Source: Bacteroidales bacterium | GTDB lineage: Bacteria > Bacteroidota > Bacteroidia > Bacteroidales > Bacteroidaceae | DNA length: 64,000 nt | Direction of reading: 5' to 3' | Assembly: GCA_015060885.1 (NCBI GenBank) | Contig: SUXO01000006.1 | Location: 1 to 64,000 of the forward strand | In this document: in pieces, positions 7,861 through 16,135 of the stretch | Position numbering within the stretch: the first letter of the stretch is position 1 | Layout of the letters: every line of letters begins with the position of its first letter | Made by a program: the position numbers and the translations under genes | The notes under the pieces: generated by a model | The model's input: the letters and a program-made list of their open reading frames with translations, nothing else | Databases searched by the model: none | Told to the model about the DNA's origin: nothing

Positions 7861-8528
7861 TAGATATAAAGGATATAACCAAGAACTTCGGGGATTTGCA
7901 GGTGCTGCGCGGTGTGAATCTGCACATCGGCAAGGGCGAAGTGATAAGCATTGTGGGCCCAAGCGGTGCCGGAAAAACCACGCTCTTGCAGCTTGTGGGT
8001 ACTCTCGACAAGCCCACTTCGGGCAGCATCCTGTTCAACGGCAAAGAACTTTGCCGTATGAGCGATGGCGAGCTTGCCACATTCCGCAACAGGCACATCG
8101 GCTTTGTGTTCCAGTTTCACCAGCTGTTGCCCGAATTCACAGCATTGGAAAATGTGATGATGCCGGCACTCATAGCAGGCCGCAACCGCAAGGAGGTTGA
8201 AAAGGAGGCTATGGAGCTGCTTGCCGTTATGGGTTTGAAGGAGCGCGCCACGCATAAACCCTCCGAAATGTCGGGTGGCGAGAACCAACGTGTGGCTGTT
8301 GCCCGCGCACTCATAAACCGCCCCGATGTTGTGTTGGCCGACGAACCGTCGGGCAGCCTCGACAGCAAGAACAAGGAGGAGCTGCACAAACTCTTCTTTG
8401 AACTGCGCGACCGCTACGGGCAGACATTCCTCATTGTAACCCACGACGAAGGGCTTGCTGCCATCACCGACCGCACAATACGTATGGTCGATGGTGTCGT
8501 GCGCAGCAATATCGTAAAAAAATCGTAG
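7857..8528 (+). CDS. ABC transporter ATPase, LolD/MacB type
   Basis: The ATP-binding subunit of a LolCDE- or MacB-like mechanotransmission ABC system, 223 residues. The motifs are complete: Walker [10 protein letters not shown] 34-42, Q-loop Gln86, signature MSGGENQR 138-145, Walker [10 protein letters not shown] 158-166, and the H-loop in VTHDE (His196). The [16 protein letters not shown] segment is typical of the LolD branch, which drives release of lipoproteins from the inner membrane. The membrane subunits are not in this window, so its partners and exact job are unknown. Confidence 0.85.
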   Translation: MIDIKDITKNFGDLQVLRGVNLHIGKGEVISIVGPSGAGKTTLLQLVGTLDKPTSGSILFNGKELCRMSDGELATFRNRHIGFVFQFHQLLPEFTALENVMMPALIAGRNRKEVEKEAMELLAVMGLKERATHKPSEMSGGENQRVAVARALINRPDVVLADEPSGSLDSKNKEELHKLFFELRDRYGQTFLIVTHDEGLAAITDRTIRMVDGVVRSNIVKKS

Positions 8529-8588
8529 AGCCGTTTTTACTTTTTCCCGTTTCGTCGGTCTTATTACATATAAAACAAACGAACTATT

Positions 8589-9047
8589 ATGAAAAAGAGT
8601 ATTTTGCTGCTTATGGCAGTACTGTTGGCTGTTGCGGGCTATTCGCAGCGCAGGGACGGGAGGCCGAGTGCCCGCCGTCACGAAATGAATCCCGAAATGA
8701 TGGCCATTGCACAGACAAACAACCTTCACAAAGTGCTGGAACTCGACAGTGTGCAGTATAATATGGTTATGCTGATGAACTACTCCGATGCTATGGCAAT
8801 GCAGGACAGCATCAAGGCCCGCGCAGCCCGTGCCGGTGAGAAACGTATGAAACCCACCGAGGAGGAGCGCAAGGCCCGCGCCGAAGTGATGAAGCAGCGC
8901 CGTGCCCTGCGCGACGAGCAGATGAAGAAAATCCTCACTCCGGAGCAGTACGGGAAGTATCTCGAATATATGGAAAAGGTTGCTAAGAACGGCCGTCCGT
9001 CGGGCAGAGGCTTCCGTCGTGAAGCTCCCCGTGACGCAGGTGAGTAA
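8589..9047 (+). CDS. Small Spy/DUF4890-like periplasmic protein
   Basis: A 152-residue exported protein: the signal peptide ends near residue 19 (AGYSQ). The rest is very rich in Lys, Arg, Glu, Ala and Met and predicted to be helical, with the segment ILTPEQYGKYLEYMEK near residue 117. That pattern is shared by Spy/CpxP-like and DUF4890 proteins, in which a helical cradle binds unfolded proteins or metals. The function here is inferred from composition only. It follows the LolD-like gene after 60 bases and has its own terminator. Confidence 0.6.
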   Translation: MKKSILLLMAVLLAVAGYSQRRDGRPSARRHEMNPEMMAIAQTNNLHKVLELDSVQYNMVMLMNYSDAMAMQDSIKARAARAGEKRMKPTEEERKARAEVMKQRRALRDEQMKKILTPEQYGKYLEYMEKVAKNGRPSGRGFRREAPRDAGE

Positions 9048-9067
9048 TCTGCCGGGTACATAATTCT

Positions 9068-9105
9068 AAAAGCGGTGCATTTATTGGCAAGTGCTCCGCT
9101 TTTTT
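9068..9105 (+). terminator. Terminator after the Spy-like gene
   Basis: AAAAGCGG at 9068-9075 pairs with CCGCTTTT at 9096-9103. An inner GCA/TGC extends the stem past one mismatch, and a T run follows. Its right half overlaps the promoter region of the ABC-F gene. Confidence 0.75.
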
Positions 9106-9115
9106 CGTATCTTCG
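9085..9115 (+). promoter_or_regulatory. Probable promoter of the ABC-F gene
   Basis: TTGG at 9085-9088 and TATCTTCG at 9108-9115 with a 19-base spacer. TAnnTTCG is a close variant of the Bacteroidota -7 element. It stands 26 bases before the start codon. Confidence 0.5.
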
Positions 9116-9141
9116 CACTCCGTACATCATAAAGAATATAT

Positions 9142-11013
9142 ATGGCAATTGACCTGCAAATAGAGGGAATATCGAAGAGGTTCGGCGACCTGGAACTCTT
9201 CAAGAACATATCGTTCACGGTTGAGGAACGCAACAGGGTGGGGCTCATTGCCCGTAACGGGCGTGGCAAGAGTACCCTGTTGAAGATTATTGCCGGTGAA
9301 GAACCTTGCGACGAAGGGCGTATAACCCTGCGTGGCGGCATAAGGGTGGGGTATTTGGAACAGGAACCCGACTTCGACGGTGAACTCACCGTAATTGAGG
9401 CCTGCTTGCAGCGCAACAGCGAGAAGGCGGGCGTAATAGCACGTTACGAGCGTGCCGTGGAGAGCGGCGACGAAAAATCCCTGCAACACCTTATGGAGGA
9501 GATGGACCGCCTCGAAGCGTGGGAGTACGAAAACCGTGCCAAACAGGTTTTGGGCAAGCTCAAAATATCGCGTTTCGACCAGCCTGTGAAGGAACTGTCG
9601 GGCGGGCAGAAGAAACGCATTGCACTTGCAGCCGTGCTCATAGACCAACCCGAACTTATGATACTCGACGAACCCACCAACCACCTCGATATGGAGATGG
9701 TGGAATGGCTCGAAGAGTTCCTCTCGCGCACGGCTTGCAGCCTGCTTATGGTTACTCACGACCGCTATTTCCTGGACAATGTGTGCAACACCATAATTGA
9801 GATTGACGACAATATCCTCTATCGCTATAACGGGAATTACAGTTACTTCCTGCAACGCCGCGAAGAGCGTTTGCAGGCCCAGGCGGTTGAGGTGGCGCGT
9901 GCCCGCAATCTCTTGCGCAAGGAGCTCGACTGGATGCGCCGTCAGCCCCAGGCGCGTGCCCACAAGGCGAAATACCGCATCGACGCTTTCTACAAACTCG
10001 AAGAGAAAGCCGCTACAATGCGTGACGACCCCCGTGTGTCGCTCGAAGTGAAAGCGCAGTACATAGGCAACAAGATATTCGTTATGCGAGCGATATCCAA
10101 AGCCTTTCCCGGCAAGGTAATCACAAATGATTTCTACTACACCTTTGCACGTTACGAAAAACTCGGTATTGTGGGCAACAACGGTACCGGCAAGTCGACC
10201 TTCATAAAGATGCTGCTTGGCAGGGTTGCGCCCGACAGCGGCACAATTGAGGTGGGTGAAACCGTGAAGTGGGGCTATTACAGCCAGGACGGCCTCTCGT
10301 TCAACGAGCAGATGAAGGTGATAGATGTTGTAAAGAACATTGCCGAGGTTATCCCCGTTGGCGGCAAGATGCTCACTGCATCGCAGTTCCTGCAACACTT
10401 CCTCTTCTCGCCCGAAAAGCAGTACAGCTATGTCTACAAGTTGAGCGGTGGCGAGAAACGCCGTCTTTACCTCTGCACGGTGCTTATGAGCAATCCCAAT
10501 TTCCTTGTACTCGACGAGCCCACCAACGACCTCGACATTGAAACCCTGCAAGTGCTCGAAGAGTATTTGAGTGACTTCAAAGGGTGCGTGATAGTGGTGA
10601 GCCACGACCGTTACTTTATGGACCGCGTGGTCGACCACATATTCGTTTTCAATGGCGAGGGCAATATAAAGGACTTTCCCGGCAACTATACCGACTACCG
10701 CGAGTGGCGCGACGAGGAGCGTGCCGCAGCTGCCCGCAATGCAGCGGCGCAGGCCGCAAAGAATAGCCCCGTGAAGCAGAATTTCCGTTCCGACGAGAAA
10801 CGCAAGCTCACCTTCAAGGAGAAGAGGGAGTACGAAACGCTCGAAGCCGAAATAATGGAACTTGAAACAGAAAAGAGTGCCATTGAGCAGGAGATGAGCA
10901 GCGGAACACTTGCCACCGATGTGCTTTTGGAGAAGTCGCGCCGCATACAGCAGGTGATTGAACTCATTGACGAGAAAACACTCCGTTGGCTCGAACTCGA
11001 TGAATTGGCATAA
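9142..11013 (+). CDS. ABC-F family ATPase (Uup-like)
   Basis: A soluble duplicated ABC ATPase of the ABC-F class, 623 residues; these proteins bind the ribosomal E site and relieve stalled or special translation states. First domain: Walker A ARNGRGKST 37-45, signature LSGGQKKR 152-159, Walker B/DEPT 176-179. Second domain: GNNGTGKST 345-353, LSGGEKRR 434-441, DEPT 458-461. The linker (about 235-300) is rich in Arg and Lys, and a charged coiled coil occupies about 560-620, which is a feature of Uup. There are no membrane segments. A role in antibiotic protection cannot be decided from sequence. Confidence 0.9.
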   Translation: MAIDLQIEGISKRFGDLELFKNISFTVEERNRVGLIARNGRGKSTLLKIIAGEEPCDEGRITLRGGIRVGYLEQEPDFDGELTVIEACLQRNSEKAGVIARYERAVESGDEKSLQHLMEEMDRLEAWEYENRAKQVLGKLKISRFDQPVKELSGGQKKRIALAAVLIDQPELMILDEPTNHLDMEMVEWLEEFLSRTACSLLMVTHDRYFLDNVCNTIIEIDDNILYRYNGNYSYFLQRREERLQAQAVEVARARNLLRKELDWMRRQPQARAHKAKYRIDAFYKLEEKAATMRDDPRVSLEVKAQYIGNKIFVMRAISKAFPGKVITNDFYYTFARYEKLGIVGNNGTGKSTFIKMLLGRVAPDSGTIEVGETVKWGYYSQDGLSFNEQMKVIDVVKNIAEVIPVGGKMLTASQFLQHFLFSPEKQYSYVYKLSGGEKRRLYLCTVLMSNPNFLVLDEPTNDLDIETLQVLEEYLSDFKGCVIVVSHDRYFMDRVVDHIFVFNGEGNIKDFPGNYTDYREWRDEERAAAARNAAAQAAKNSPVKQNFRSDEKRKLTFKEKREYETLEAEIMELETEKSAIEQEMSSGTLATDVLLEKSRRIQQVIELIDEKTLRWLELDELA

Positions 11014-11074
11014 GTGGGGTATTTATAGAATAAAAAAGTGGTAAAATGACAAACTGATATTGCAGGGTATTGGT

Positions 11075-11082
11075 TAATTTTG
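11075..11082 (+). promoter_or_regulatory. Probable -7 element of the thioesterase gene
   Basis: TAATTTTG followed by C matches TAnnTTTG, 25 bases before the start I chose. The -33 region is unclear. Confidence 0.4.
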
Positions 11083-11106
11083 CATCAACAATCAAACAAA
11101 AGCAAT

Positions 11107-11856
11107 ATGAAAAGTAGTCTGAAAATAGACCGTTTCCCATTTTATGCCGAAACGTTCATTGTCGATGCTGCCGGCCGTGTGCGCCTCTCGACACTATGCA
11201 GCCAGATGCTCGCGTGTGGCGGCCGTCACGGCGAAGCACGTGGTTTTGGCGCAACAAGCACTCTTGGCTGGGTACTCGCCCGTATGGCGGTGCAGGTGGA
11301 GCGTGTTCCCATGCGCTGCGAACGCTATTATGTCGAAACCTGGGTGCGCAACATATATCACGGCTTTACCGACCGCTGTTTCCGTGTGGTCGACGAAGAG
11401 GGCAACCTGCTTGCATCGTCAATAGCCACCTTCGCTCTTATGGATTTAAAGAGCCGTACATCGGTCGACCTGAACGGCGATATAGGGCAACGCCTGCTCG
11501 AATGTATCCTGCCCGACGAGCCGCTGCCTATGCGTCGCATACCGTCAATATCACGCACGACGGTGGAGGAGGTTACCTTCCGCCGCCGTCCGCAATACAG
11601 CGATGTCGACATTAACGGCCATATGAACAGCATACGCACGCTCGAACATATACTCGACTCATTCCCCCTCTCCTATATGAATACCCACATCCCCACCCAT
11701 TTTGTAATAAGCTATATGCAGGAGGGTGCGGCAACCGAGGAACTCTCCTACGGCATAAAGCAAATTGGCGACAATCATTATCTTGCCCAGGTGACAAAGG
11801 AGAATGGTGCCCCCGCATCGCGTTGCGAACTCAAATTCACACCAGTAAACGGCTGA
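11107..11856 (+). CDS. Acyl-ACP thioesterase
   Basis: A double hotdog-fold thioesterase of the FatA/FatB-like bacterial family, which releases fatty acids from acyl carrier protein. It is 249 residues from the ATG at 11107. An in-frame ATG at 11080 would fall inside the likely -7 element, so I rejected it. The first hotdog (about 8-130) contains FGATSTLGWVLARM and the second (about 150-249) contains the SDVDINGHMNSIRTLEHILD region with the conserved Asp-x-Asn-x-His of the family. It precedes a small unknown gene by 3 bases. Confidence 0.87.
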   Translation: MKSSLKIDRFPFYAETFIVDAAGRVRLSTLCSQMLACGGRHGEARGFGATSTLGWVLARMAVQVERVPMRCERYYVETWVRNIYHGFTDRCFRVVDEEGNLLASSIATFALMDLKSRTSVDLNGDIGQRLLECILPDEPLPMRRIPSISRTTVEEVTFRRRPQYSDVDINGHMNSIRTLEHILDSFPLSYMNTHIPTHFVISYMQEGAATEELSYGIKQIGDNHYLAQVTKENGAPASRCELKFTPVNG

Positions 11857-11859
11857 GTT

Positions 11860-12165
11860 ATGGAAAGAGAAGATAGGATACAGAACTTCATCGACGGCTG
11901 TGCCACGGGCGAAGAGTGCCGCGAACTTGTAAAGGAACTTCGTAGTGAGGGTACTTTGGGCGAGTTGCTTGTGAGTGATGCCGCAACGCTTTTCTTCTAT
12001 TCGCGCGAGGAACTGCTGGAATATTTCACGCCCACCGAGGCCGATGAGATTGAGGAGATGCGCATTGCACTCACCACGCCTAAAAAGAGAAAAGCCTATG
12101 CAATAGGCGATTCTGCTCCTTTCCATCGCATGGTTGCCGAGAATGAGGCTCCATACGGTGAGTGA
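11860..12165 (+). CDS. Small protein of unknown function
   Basis: A 101-residue acidic, mainly helical protein whose family I do not recognise. The first 20 residues (EREDRIQNFIDGCATGEE) resemble the start of Bacteroidota anti-sigma factors, where a short helix is followed by the body, but there is no membrane segment and no FecR domain. It starts 3 bases after the thioesterase stop and shares its transcript. It ends before a bidirectional hairpin. Confidence 0.6.
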   Translation: MEREDRIQNFIDGCATGEECRELVKELRSEGTLGELLVSDAATLFFYSREELLEYFTPTEADEIEEMRIALTTPKKRKAYAIGDSAPFHRMVAENEAPYGE

Positions 12166-12180
12166 TTAAGGATTAAAATA

Positions 12181-12220
12181 ACAAGAGGATGGCCCGTAAG
12201 TTAATGAGCCATCCTCTTGT
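12181..12220. terminator. Bidirectional terminator
   Basis: A 13-bp perfect stem (12181-12193 with 12208-12220) between the convergent genes ending at 12165 (plus) and 12246 (minus). The flanks are A/T-rich on both sides. Confidence 0.78.
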
Positions 12221-12245
12221 CAATTATGTATGAAAGCCGGAACTC

Positions 12246-15200
12246 TTATTCGCAAACCGGGCGGACTGCCAAGCCGTTGTAACGTCTATAAGTGGAAACG
12301 GAAACATCGTTGTCGATGCAGTAAAGGTTATAAGCATCAGGGGTATCGGACAAGGAACTTGTCCAATAAAGACCTGCCCTGCGTCTGGTAGTAACAGGGA
12401 TGTGATTGATTATAGTGTGGGTAAAGGGTAGGAATATGCTGTTACCATTGGGGCCGGTTACACGATAACCCTCCACGGTAATGCCGTTTGCATTGTAACG
12501 CTTTATAAATTCCCAAGTGCAATTATCAACAAGTTCCTGCATTTCTCTCTTTGTGGGCAAACGCCAAGTGCCGCCTAATTTGCCACGCGCAATATCATCA
12601 ATAAGTTCGAGGGTAACTTTGCCATCTGTCGTGCCGTAATCGTCGTCGAGAACATATTTGCTATATCTCAGGAAATTAGGGTCGTTGGCGAATTTGTAAT
12701 TTCCCCAGGAGAAACTCTCTTTTTCTTTAATTTCTCCCCAAGCATAGCCGGTGCCCGTTTCTTCGGGTGCGGCAGAACCGATGTTGCAACTGGCCCATTT
12801 GAGCCCGCTCGGCAGTCCGAGGTCAATGACTTCACCCGTACTTATTATAGGGTGGAAGCGTGCCCTCAAATCGGTCTCACCGCTCACAACGAATGTGTAC
12901 GAAGCATCGGTGCTAACGATTTTCTTGTTATTGTCATCGTACCAACCGGCAAATTCATACCCGGTGTGTGGTGTCGCTAGTACGGTAACACGGGTGCGCT
13001 CCTCATACCAACCTCTATTATTATCATCATTGACAATAGTTGCAGTGCCATGTTCACTGTTGGAAGAGTTGACAGACACAATGTAGCTTTGGGGCTCTAC
13101 ATACTCACCGCACACGGGGCGTACAACACCGCCGATTTCACGACCCCAATAGTAGTCGCAATGCCTTTCGTCGGCTGTGAAAGCCAAAGGGTTGGTGCTG
13201 TGGTTGTAGTTTCCTGACATTGAGGAAGACAGGTAAAGGCCGTGAGTATTTGGACCGACCAGTTCAGAACCGTTGCAGTAGCCCGTAACAGGCAGAAATA
13301 TGCTGTTGCCATTGGGGCCGGTTACACGATAACCGTTAACTCCGTTAAGAATCTCCCATTCCCAAGTGCACTTGTGGAATAATTCACTAATTTCGGTGTG
13401 TGTCGGCATACGCCACTCTCCGCCCCATCGGGCATGAGCAACATCATCTTCCGGGTCGAGGGTGGTTTTTCCATCGACAGTGCCGTCGTTGCTGTTGGTG
13501 CAGTATTTCGTATATTGCCCGAACATATCCCTGAATTTATATGTATCGTCGGAATAAACCTCTTTCTCCACAGTTTCTCCCCAAGCAAAATAATCGCCGG
13601 CTTCCCAGGCGTTTTTGGCACCCACGTTGTAGCTGGCCCACTTGACATTGCAGGCAAGGCCAAGGTCGACAACCTCGCCAAAGGTGGTTACCTGATTGAA
13701 TTTTGCAATAAACGAAACGTTGTTGTCCGGTACGAATGTATATGAGGGGTTGGTGGTTATGAGTGTCTCGCCATCGGCGGTGTACCAGCCTGCAAACTCC
13801 CATCCTTCAAATGGGGCGGCTGTAAGTGCGGCATTGTTCCCCTCGAATATGGTTACTGTGGTGCTGCTGCCGTTAACCGCCACGCCACCGCCACCCATTG
13901 TGGAGACTGTCACAGAGTAGCGTACCTTGGGTGCCTCTTCAAGCACGGGGCGTATATGTCGCCCAATGTAACGTTGTTTACTTCTCCATCCTTGGTAGCC
14001 GGAACCGCTACCGGAGAATTCCAGGCCGTAGGCATCGCTGTCGGTTCCGTAACACAAATTGGATGACCAGTAGCGGCCCGACCAAGAACCATACTCACCC
14101 CCTGTGCCGTCACGTCCATCAGCTGCGGGCAGGAAAATGGTGTTGCCGTTGGGGCCTGTTACGCCGTAGCCGTAAACACCGTTACGGGTAATCCATTCCC
14201 ACGTGCAGTTTTTGAGCAATTCGTCTATCTCATACACGGTGGGCATACGCCACGCACCACCCAATTTAACGTGGGCAACATCGTCCTCGGTTTCGAGGAT
14301 GGCTTTTCCATCTATTGGCGTATCATTACGGTCTGTTAGAATATATTTTGAATAGCTGTAGGTGCTTTCGTCGTAAAATTTATATGTATTCCTTGAATAA
14401 TCTTCTTTTTCCACGGTCTCGCCCCAAGCGTAGCAACCGCCAGGCTCTTCGGGGAGGTTGGCATCAATGTTGCGGCTGCCCCATTTAACGCCACTGGGCA
14501 GCCCGAGGTCGATAGCATCGCCCGGTGTGATTAGGATTTGGAACTTTGCCGTAAACTCAATATTGTCGCTCATGGTAAAGGTGTATGATGCTTCCTCGCT
14601 CACAAGCGTGTTCTCTTTGTCGTACCAACCATCGAACTCATATCCTTTGTCGGGGGTAGCGGTTATGGTTATTTCCTGCCCTTTGCCAATAATAGCACTT
14701 GTTCCCTCTTCGTTCTCTATGGAAACACTGCCTCCGCCTGCTGCTGAAACCGTTAGATTGAATCCTTCGAATACAGGGCGCACAACCCAACCGTTAATGC
14801 GGGGGTCGGCATAAGCGTATCCATATCCTGACGCAAAGTTGAAACCGCACACATATGCGCAATTGTTATCTTCGGGATTTACAGTGTTGGACCAGAAATA
14901 ACTCATTGAGCCCTTGTTGAATATCTCTGTGTTGATGCGGAAACCAGTGGCGGGCAGGAATATGCTGTTGCCATTAGGGCCGGTTATGCGAAAGCCCTCC
15001 ACGCCGTTGATTGTCGCAATATCCCAAGTACAATACTCGTATAGTTCCTTTTGCTCCTCGCTGCTTGGCACGCGCCACCCATTGCCCCAGTGGACCTGTG
15101 CAACGTCATCTTCGGCATCGAGCGTGGTCTTGTTGTCTATGATGCCCCAACCATCATCGTGGCTCCAATACTTGCTCATCATATTTTCGTTGTAATTCAA

Positions 15201-15935
15201 GTGCTTGTAGCTCTTCCATGAGTATTCGTTCTTCTCCTCGGTTTCTCCCCATGCGTAGTATGCGCCGCACTCTTCGGGAGAGGTTGCACCCACATTGCAA
15301 TTTGCCCACTTAATACCGCTGGGTAGGCCCAGGTCAATAGCCTCGCCCACATAAGAGGGGTCGGGAATTACAGGCGTGCCTGCTCCTTCGTTTGTACCAA
15401 GTATAATGCCCACAAGGGTGGTTACATCGGCAACGTCGGTTACGCCATCGCCGTCGATGTCGCCTTCGCTGCCCTCACCGGAACCAAGTATAATGCTCAC
15501 AAGGCAGGTTACGTCGGCAACGTCGGTTGTGCCATCGCCATCAACGTCGCTATTCTGCGATAGTGACTTCGTAAGTCTTATATTGCTTATTCCGCAATTG
15601 TCGTTACCGCCGCTCGAACTGTCGTCTTTGATGTATCGTACCAACAGGTTGCGTGTACCGGCAGCGGTAAAATCAATGGTGTAGCTGCCTGAATATTCGC
15701 CACTTGCCTGCCAAAAACGATAATTGTCAAGATAAATTTCAAGGAAATCATAATCCTCTTCGCTGCTCACAAACCAGTCGAATGAGAGTGTGATGCCTTT
15801 ATCTACCGTAAGTACATAGTTCTGTTCCGATGTACTGCCGTCTGCGGTATTGGACGATGTCCAATCTTCGAAAGTACTGCTGTTTGCTGCAAGGCTGAAC
15901 AGAAACACAAATAGTGATAGTAAATGTTTCTTCAT
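12246..15935 (-). CDS. Modular secreted protein: dockerin-like pair, four FISUMP-like and three InlB-type repeats
   Basis: A 1229-residue exported protein with a signal peptide ending near residue 18. Residues about 20-124 form a beta-rich, CUB/jelly-roll-like module. Residues 129-184 hold two dockerin-like calcium loops (DVDGDGTTDVADV and DIDGDGVTDVADV, each followed by LVxIILG). Then come four long FISUMP-like modules (about 198-390, 473-665, 752-943, 1034-1229), each with 'DLGLPSG-KWA', 'YAWGE', 'TGPNGNSIFLP' and a closing 'RPV'. They alternate with three InlB-type B repeats (about 394-466, 673-748, 950-1028) with 'GYEFAGWYD' and 'SYTFV'. No catalytic domain and no type IX C-terminal signal are visible. 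It is probably a surface or matrix adhesin; the ligand is unknown. Confidence 0.8.
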   Translation of the reverse strand: MKKHLLSLFVFLFSLAANSSTFEDWTSSNTADGSTSEQNYVLTVDKGITLSFDWFVSSEEDYDFLEIYLDNYRFWQASGEYSGSYTIDFTAAGTRNLLVRYIKDDSSSGGNDNCGISNIRLTKSLSQNSDVDGDGTTDVADVTCLVSIILGSGEGSEGDIDGDGVTDVADVTTLVGIILGTNEGAGTPVIPDPSYVGEAIDLGLPSGIKWANCNVGATSPEECGAYYAWGETEEKNEYSWKSYKHLNYNENMMSKYWSHDDGWGIIDNKTTLDAEDDVAQVHWGNGWRVPSSEEQKELYEYCTWDIATINGVEGFRITGPNGNSIFLPATGFRINTEIFNKGSMSYFWSNTVNPEDNNCAYVCGFNFASGYGYAYADPRINGWVVRPVFEGFNLTVSAAGGGSVSIENEEGTSAIIGKGQEITITATPDKGYEFDGWYDKENTLVSEEASYTFTMSDNIEFTAKFQILITPGDAIDLGLPSGVKWGSRNIDANLPEEPGGCYAWGETVEKEDYSRNTYKFYDESTYSYSKYILTDRNDTPIDGKAILETEDDVAHVKLGGAWRMPTVYEIDELLKNCTWEWITRNGVYGYGVTGPNGNTIFLPAADGRDGTGGEYGSWSGRYWSSNLCYGTDSDAYGLEFSGSGSGYQGWRSKQRYIGRHIRPVLEEAPKVRYSVTVSTMGGGGVAVNGSSTTVTIFEGNNAALTAAPFEGWEFAGWYTADGETLITTNPSYTFVPDNNVSFIAKFNQVTTFGEVVDLGLACNVKWASYNVGAKNAWEAGDYFAWGETVEKEVYSDDTYKFRDMFGQYTKYCTNSNDGTVDGKTTLDPEDDVAHARWGGEWRMPTHTEISELFHKCTWEWEILNGVNGYRVTGPNGNSIFLPVTGYCNGSELVGPNTHGLYLSSSMSGNYNHSTNPLAFTADERHCDYYWGREIGGVVRPVCGEYVEPQSYIVSVNSSNSEHGTATIVNDDNNRGWYEERTRVTVLATPHTGYEFAGWYDDNNKKIVSTDASYTFVVSGETDLRARFHPIISTGEVIDLGLPSGLKWASCNIGSAAPEETGTGYAWGEIKEKESFSWGNYKFANDPNFLRYSKYVLDDDYGTTDGKVTLELIDDIARGKLGGTWRLPTKREMQELVDNCTWEFIKRYNANGITVEGYRVTGPNGNSIFLPFTHTIINHIPVTTRRRAGLYWTSSLSDTPDAYNLYCIDNDVSVSTYRRYNGLAVRPVCE

Positions 15936-15997
15936 AATATAGAGTTGTTGAATAATAAATTCAAATGGTTGATGGATAAGAGAATGTGTAATAATTG

Positions 15998-16005
15998 CAA
16001 ATATA
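15998..16005 (-). promoter_or_regulatory. Probable -7 element of the 1229-residue protein gene
   Basis: On the minus strand 16005-15998 reads TATATTTG followed by C, an exact match to TAnnTTTG. It is 63 bases before the start codon. There is no TTTG at the standard spacing. Confidence 0.45.
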
Positions 16006-16086
16006 GATTAAAAGGCTTATTTATTACCCTTTCCATCGTTAAAGTTTGTTAATGATTTAAATCCTGTTCCCCCAGGTTCTTATAAA

Positions 16087-16124
16087 CATAAAAACTGCGC
16101 CAAAATTTCCATTTTGACGCAGTT
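16087..16124 (-). terminator. Terminator of the RND efflux operon
   Basis: Bases 16093-16106 and 16111-16124 pair with a single mismatch. On the minus strand the stem is followed by a T-rich run. It lies 12 bases beyond the RND pump stop codon. Confidence 0.78.
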
Positions 16125-16135
16125 CCAAACACTTT

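Noticed and set aside
9127..10638. 503-codon open frame on the minus strand opposite the ABC-F gene
   Set aside because: It is the shadow of a highly biased coding strand. Its translation has no recognisable motifs, while the plus strand has all ABC-F motifs.
12246..12400. Type IX secretion C-terminal signal on the 1229-residue protein
   Set aside because: The C-terminus ends inside the fourth FISUMP-like module (closing RPVCE) with no extra beta-sandwich domain.
12246..15935. Repeats considered as CRISPR or a mobile element
   Set aside because: They are in-frame protein modules of about 190 residues with no spacer pattern, terminal inverted repeats or transposase.
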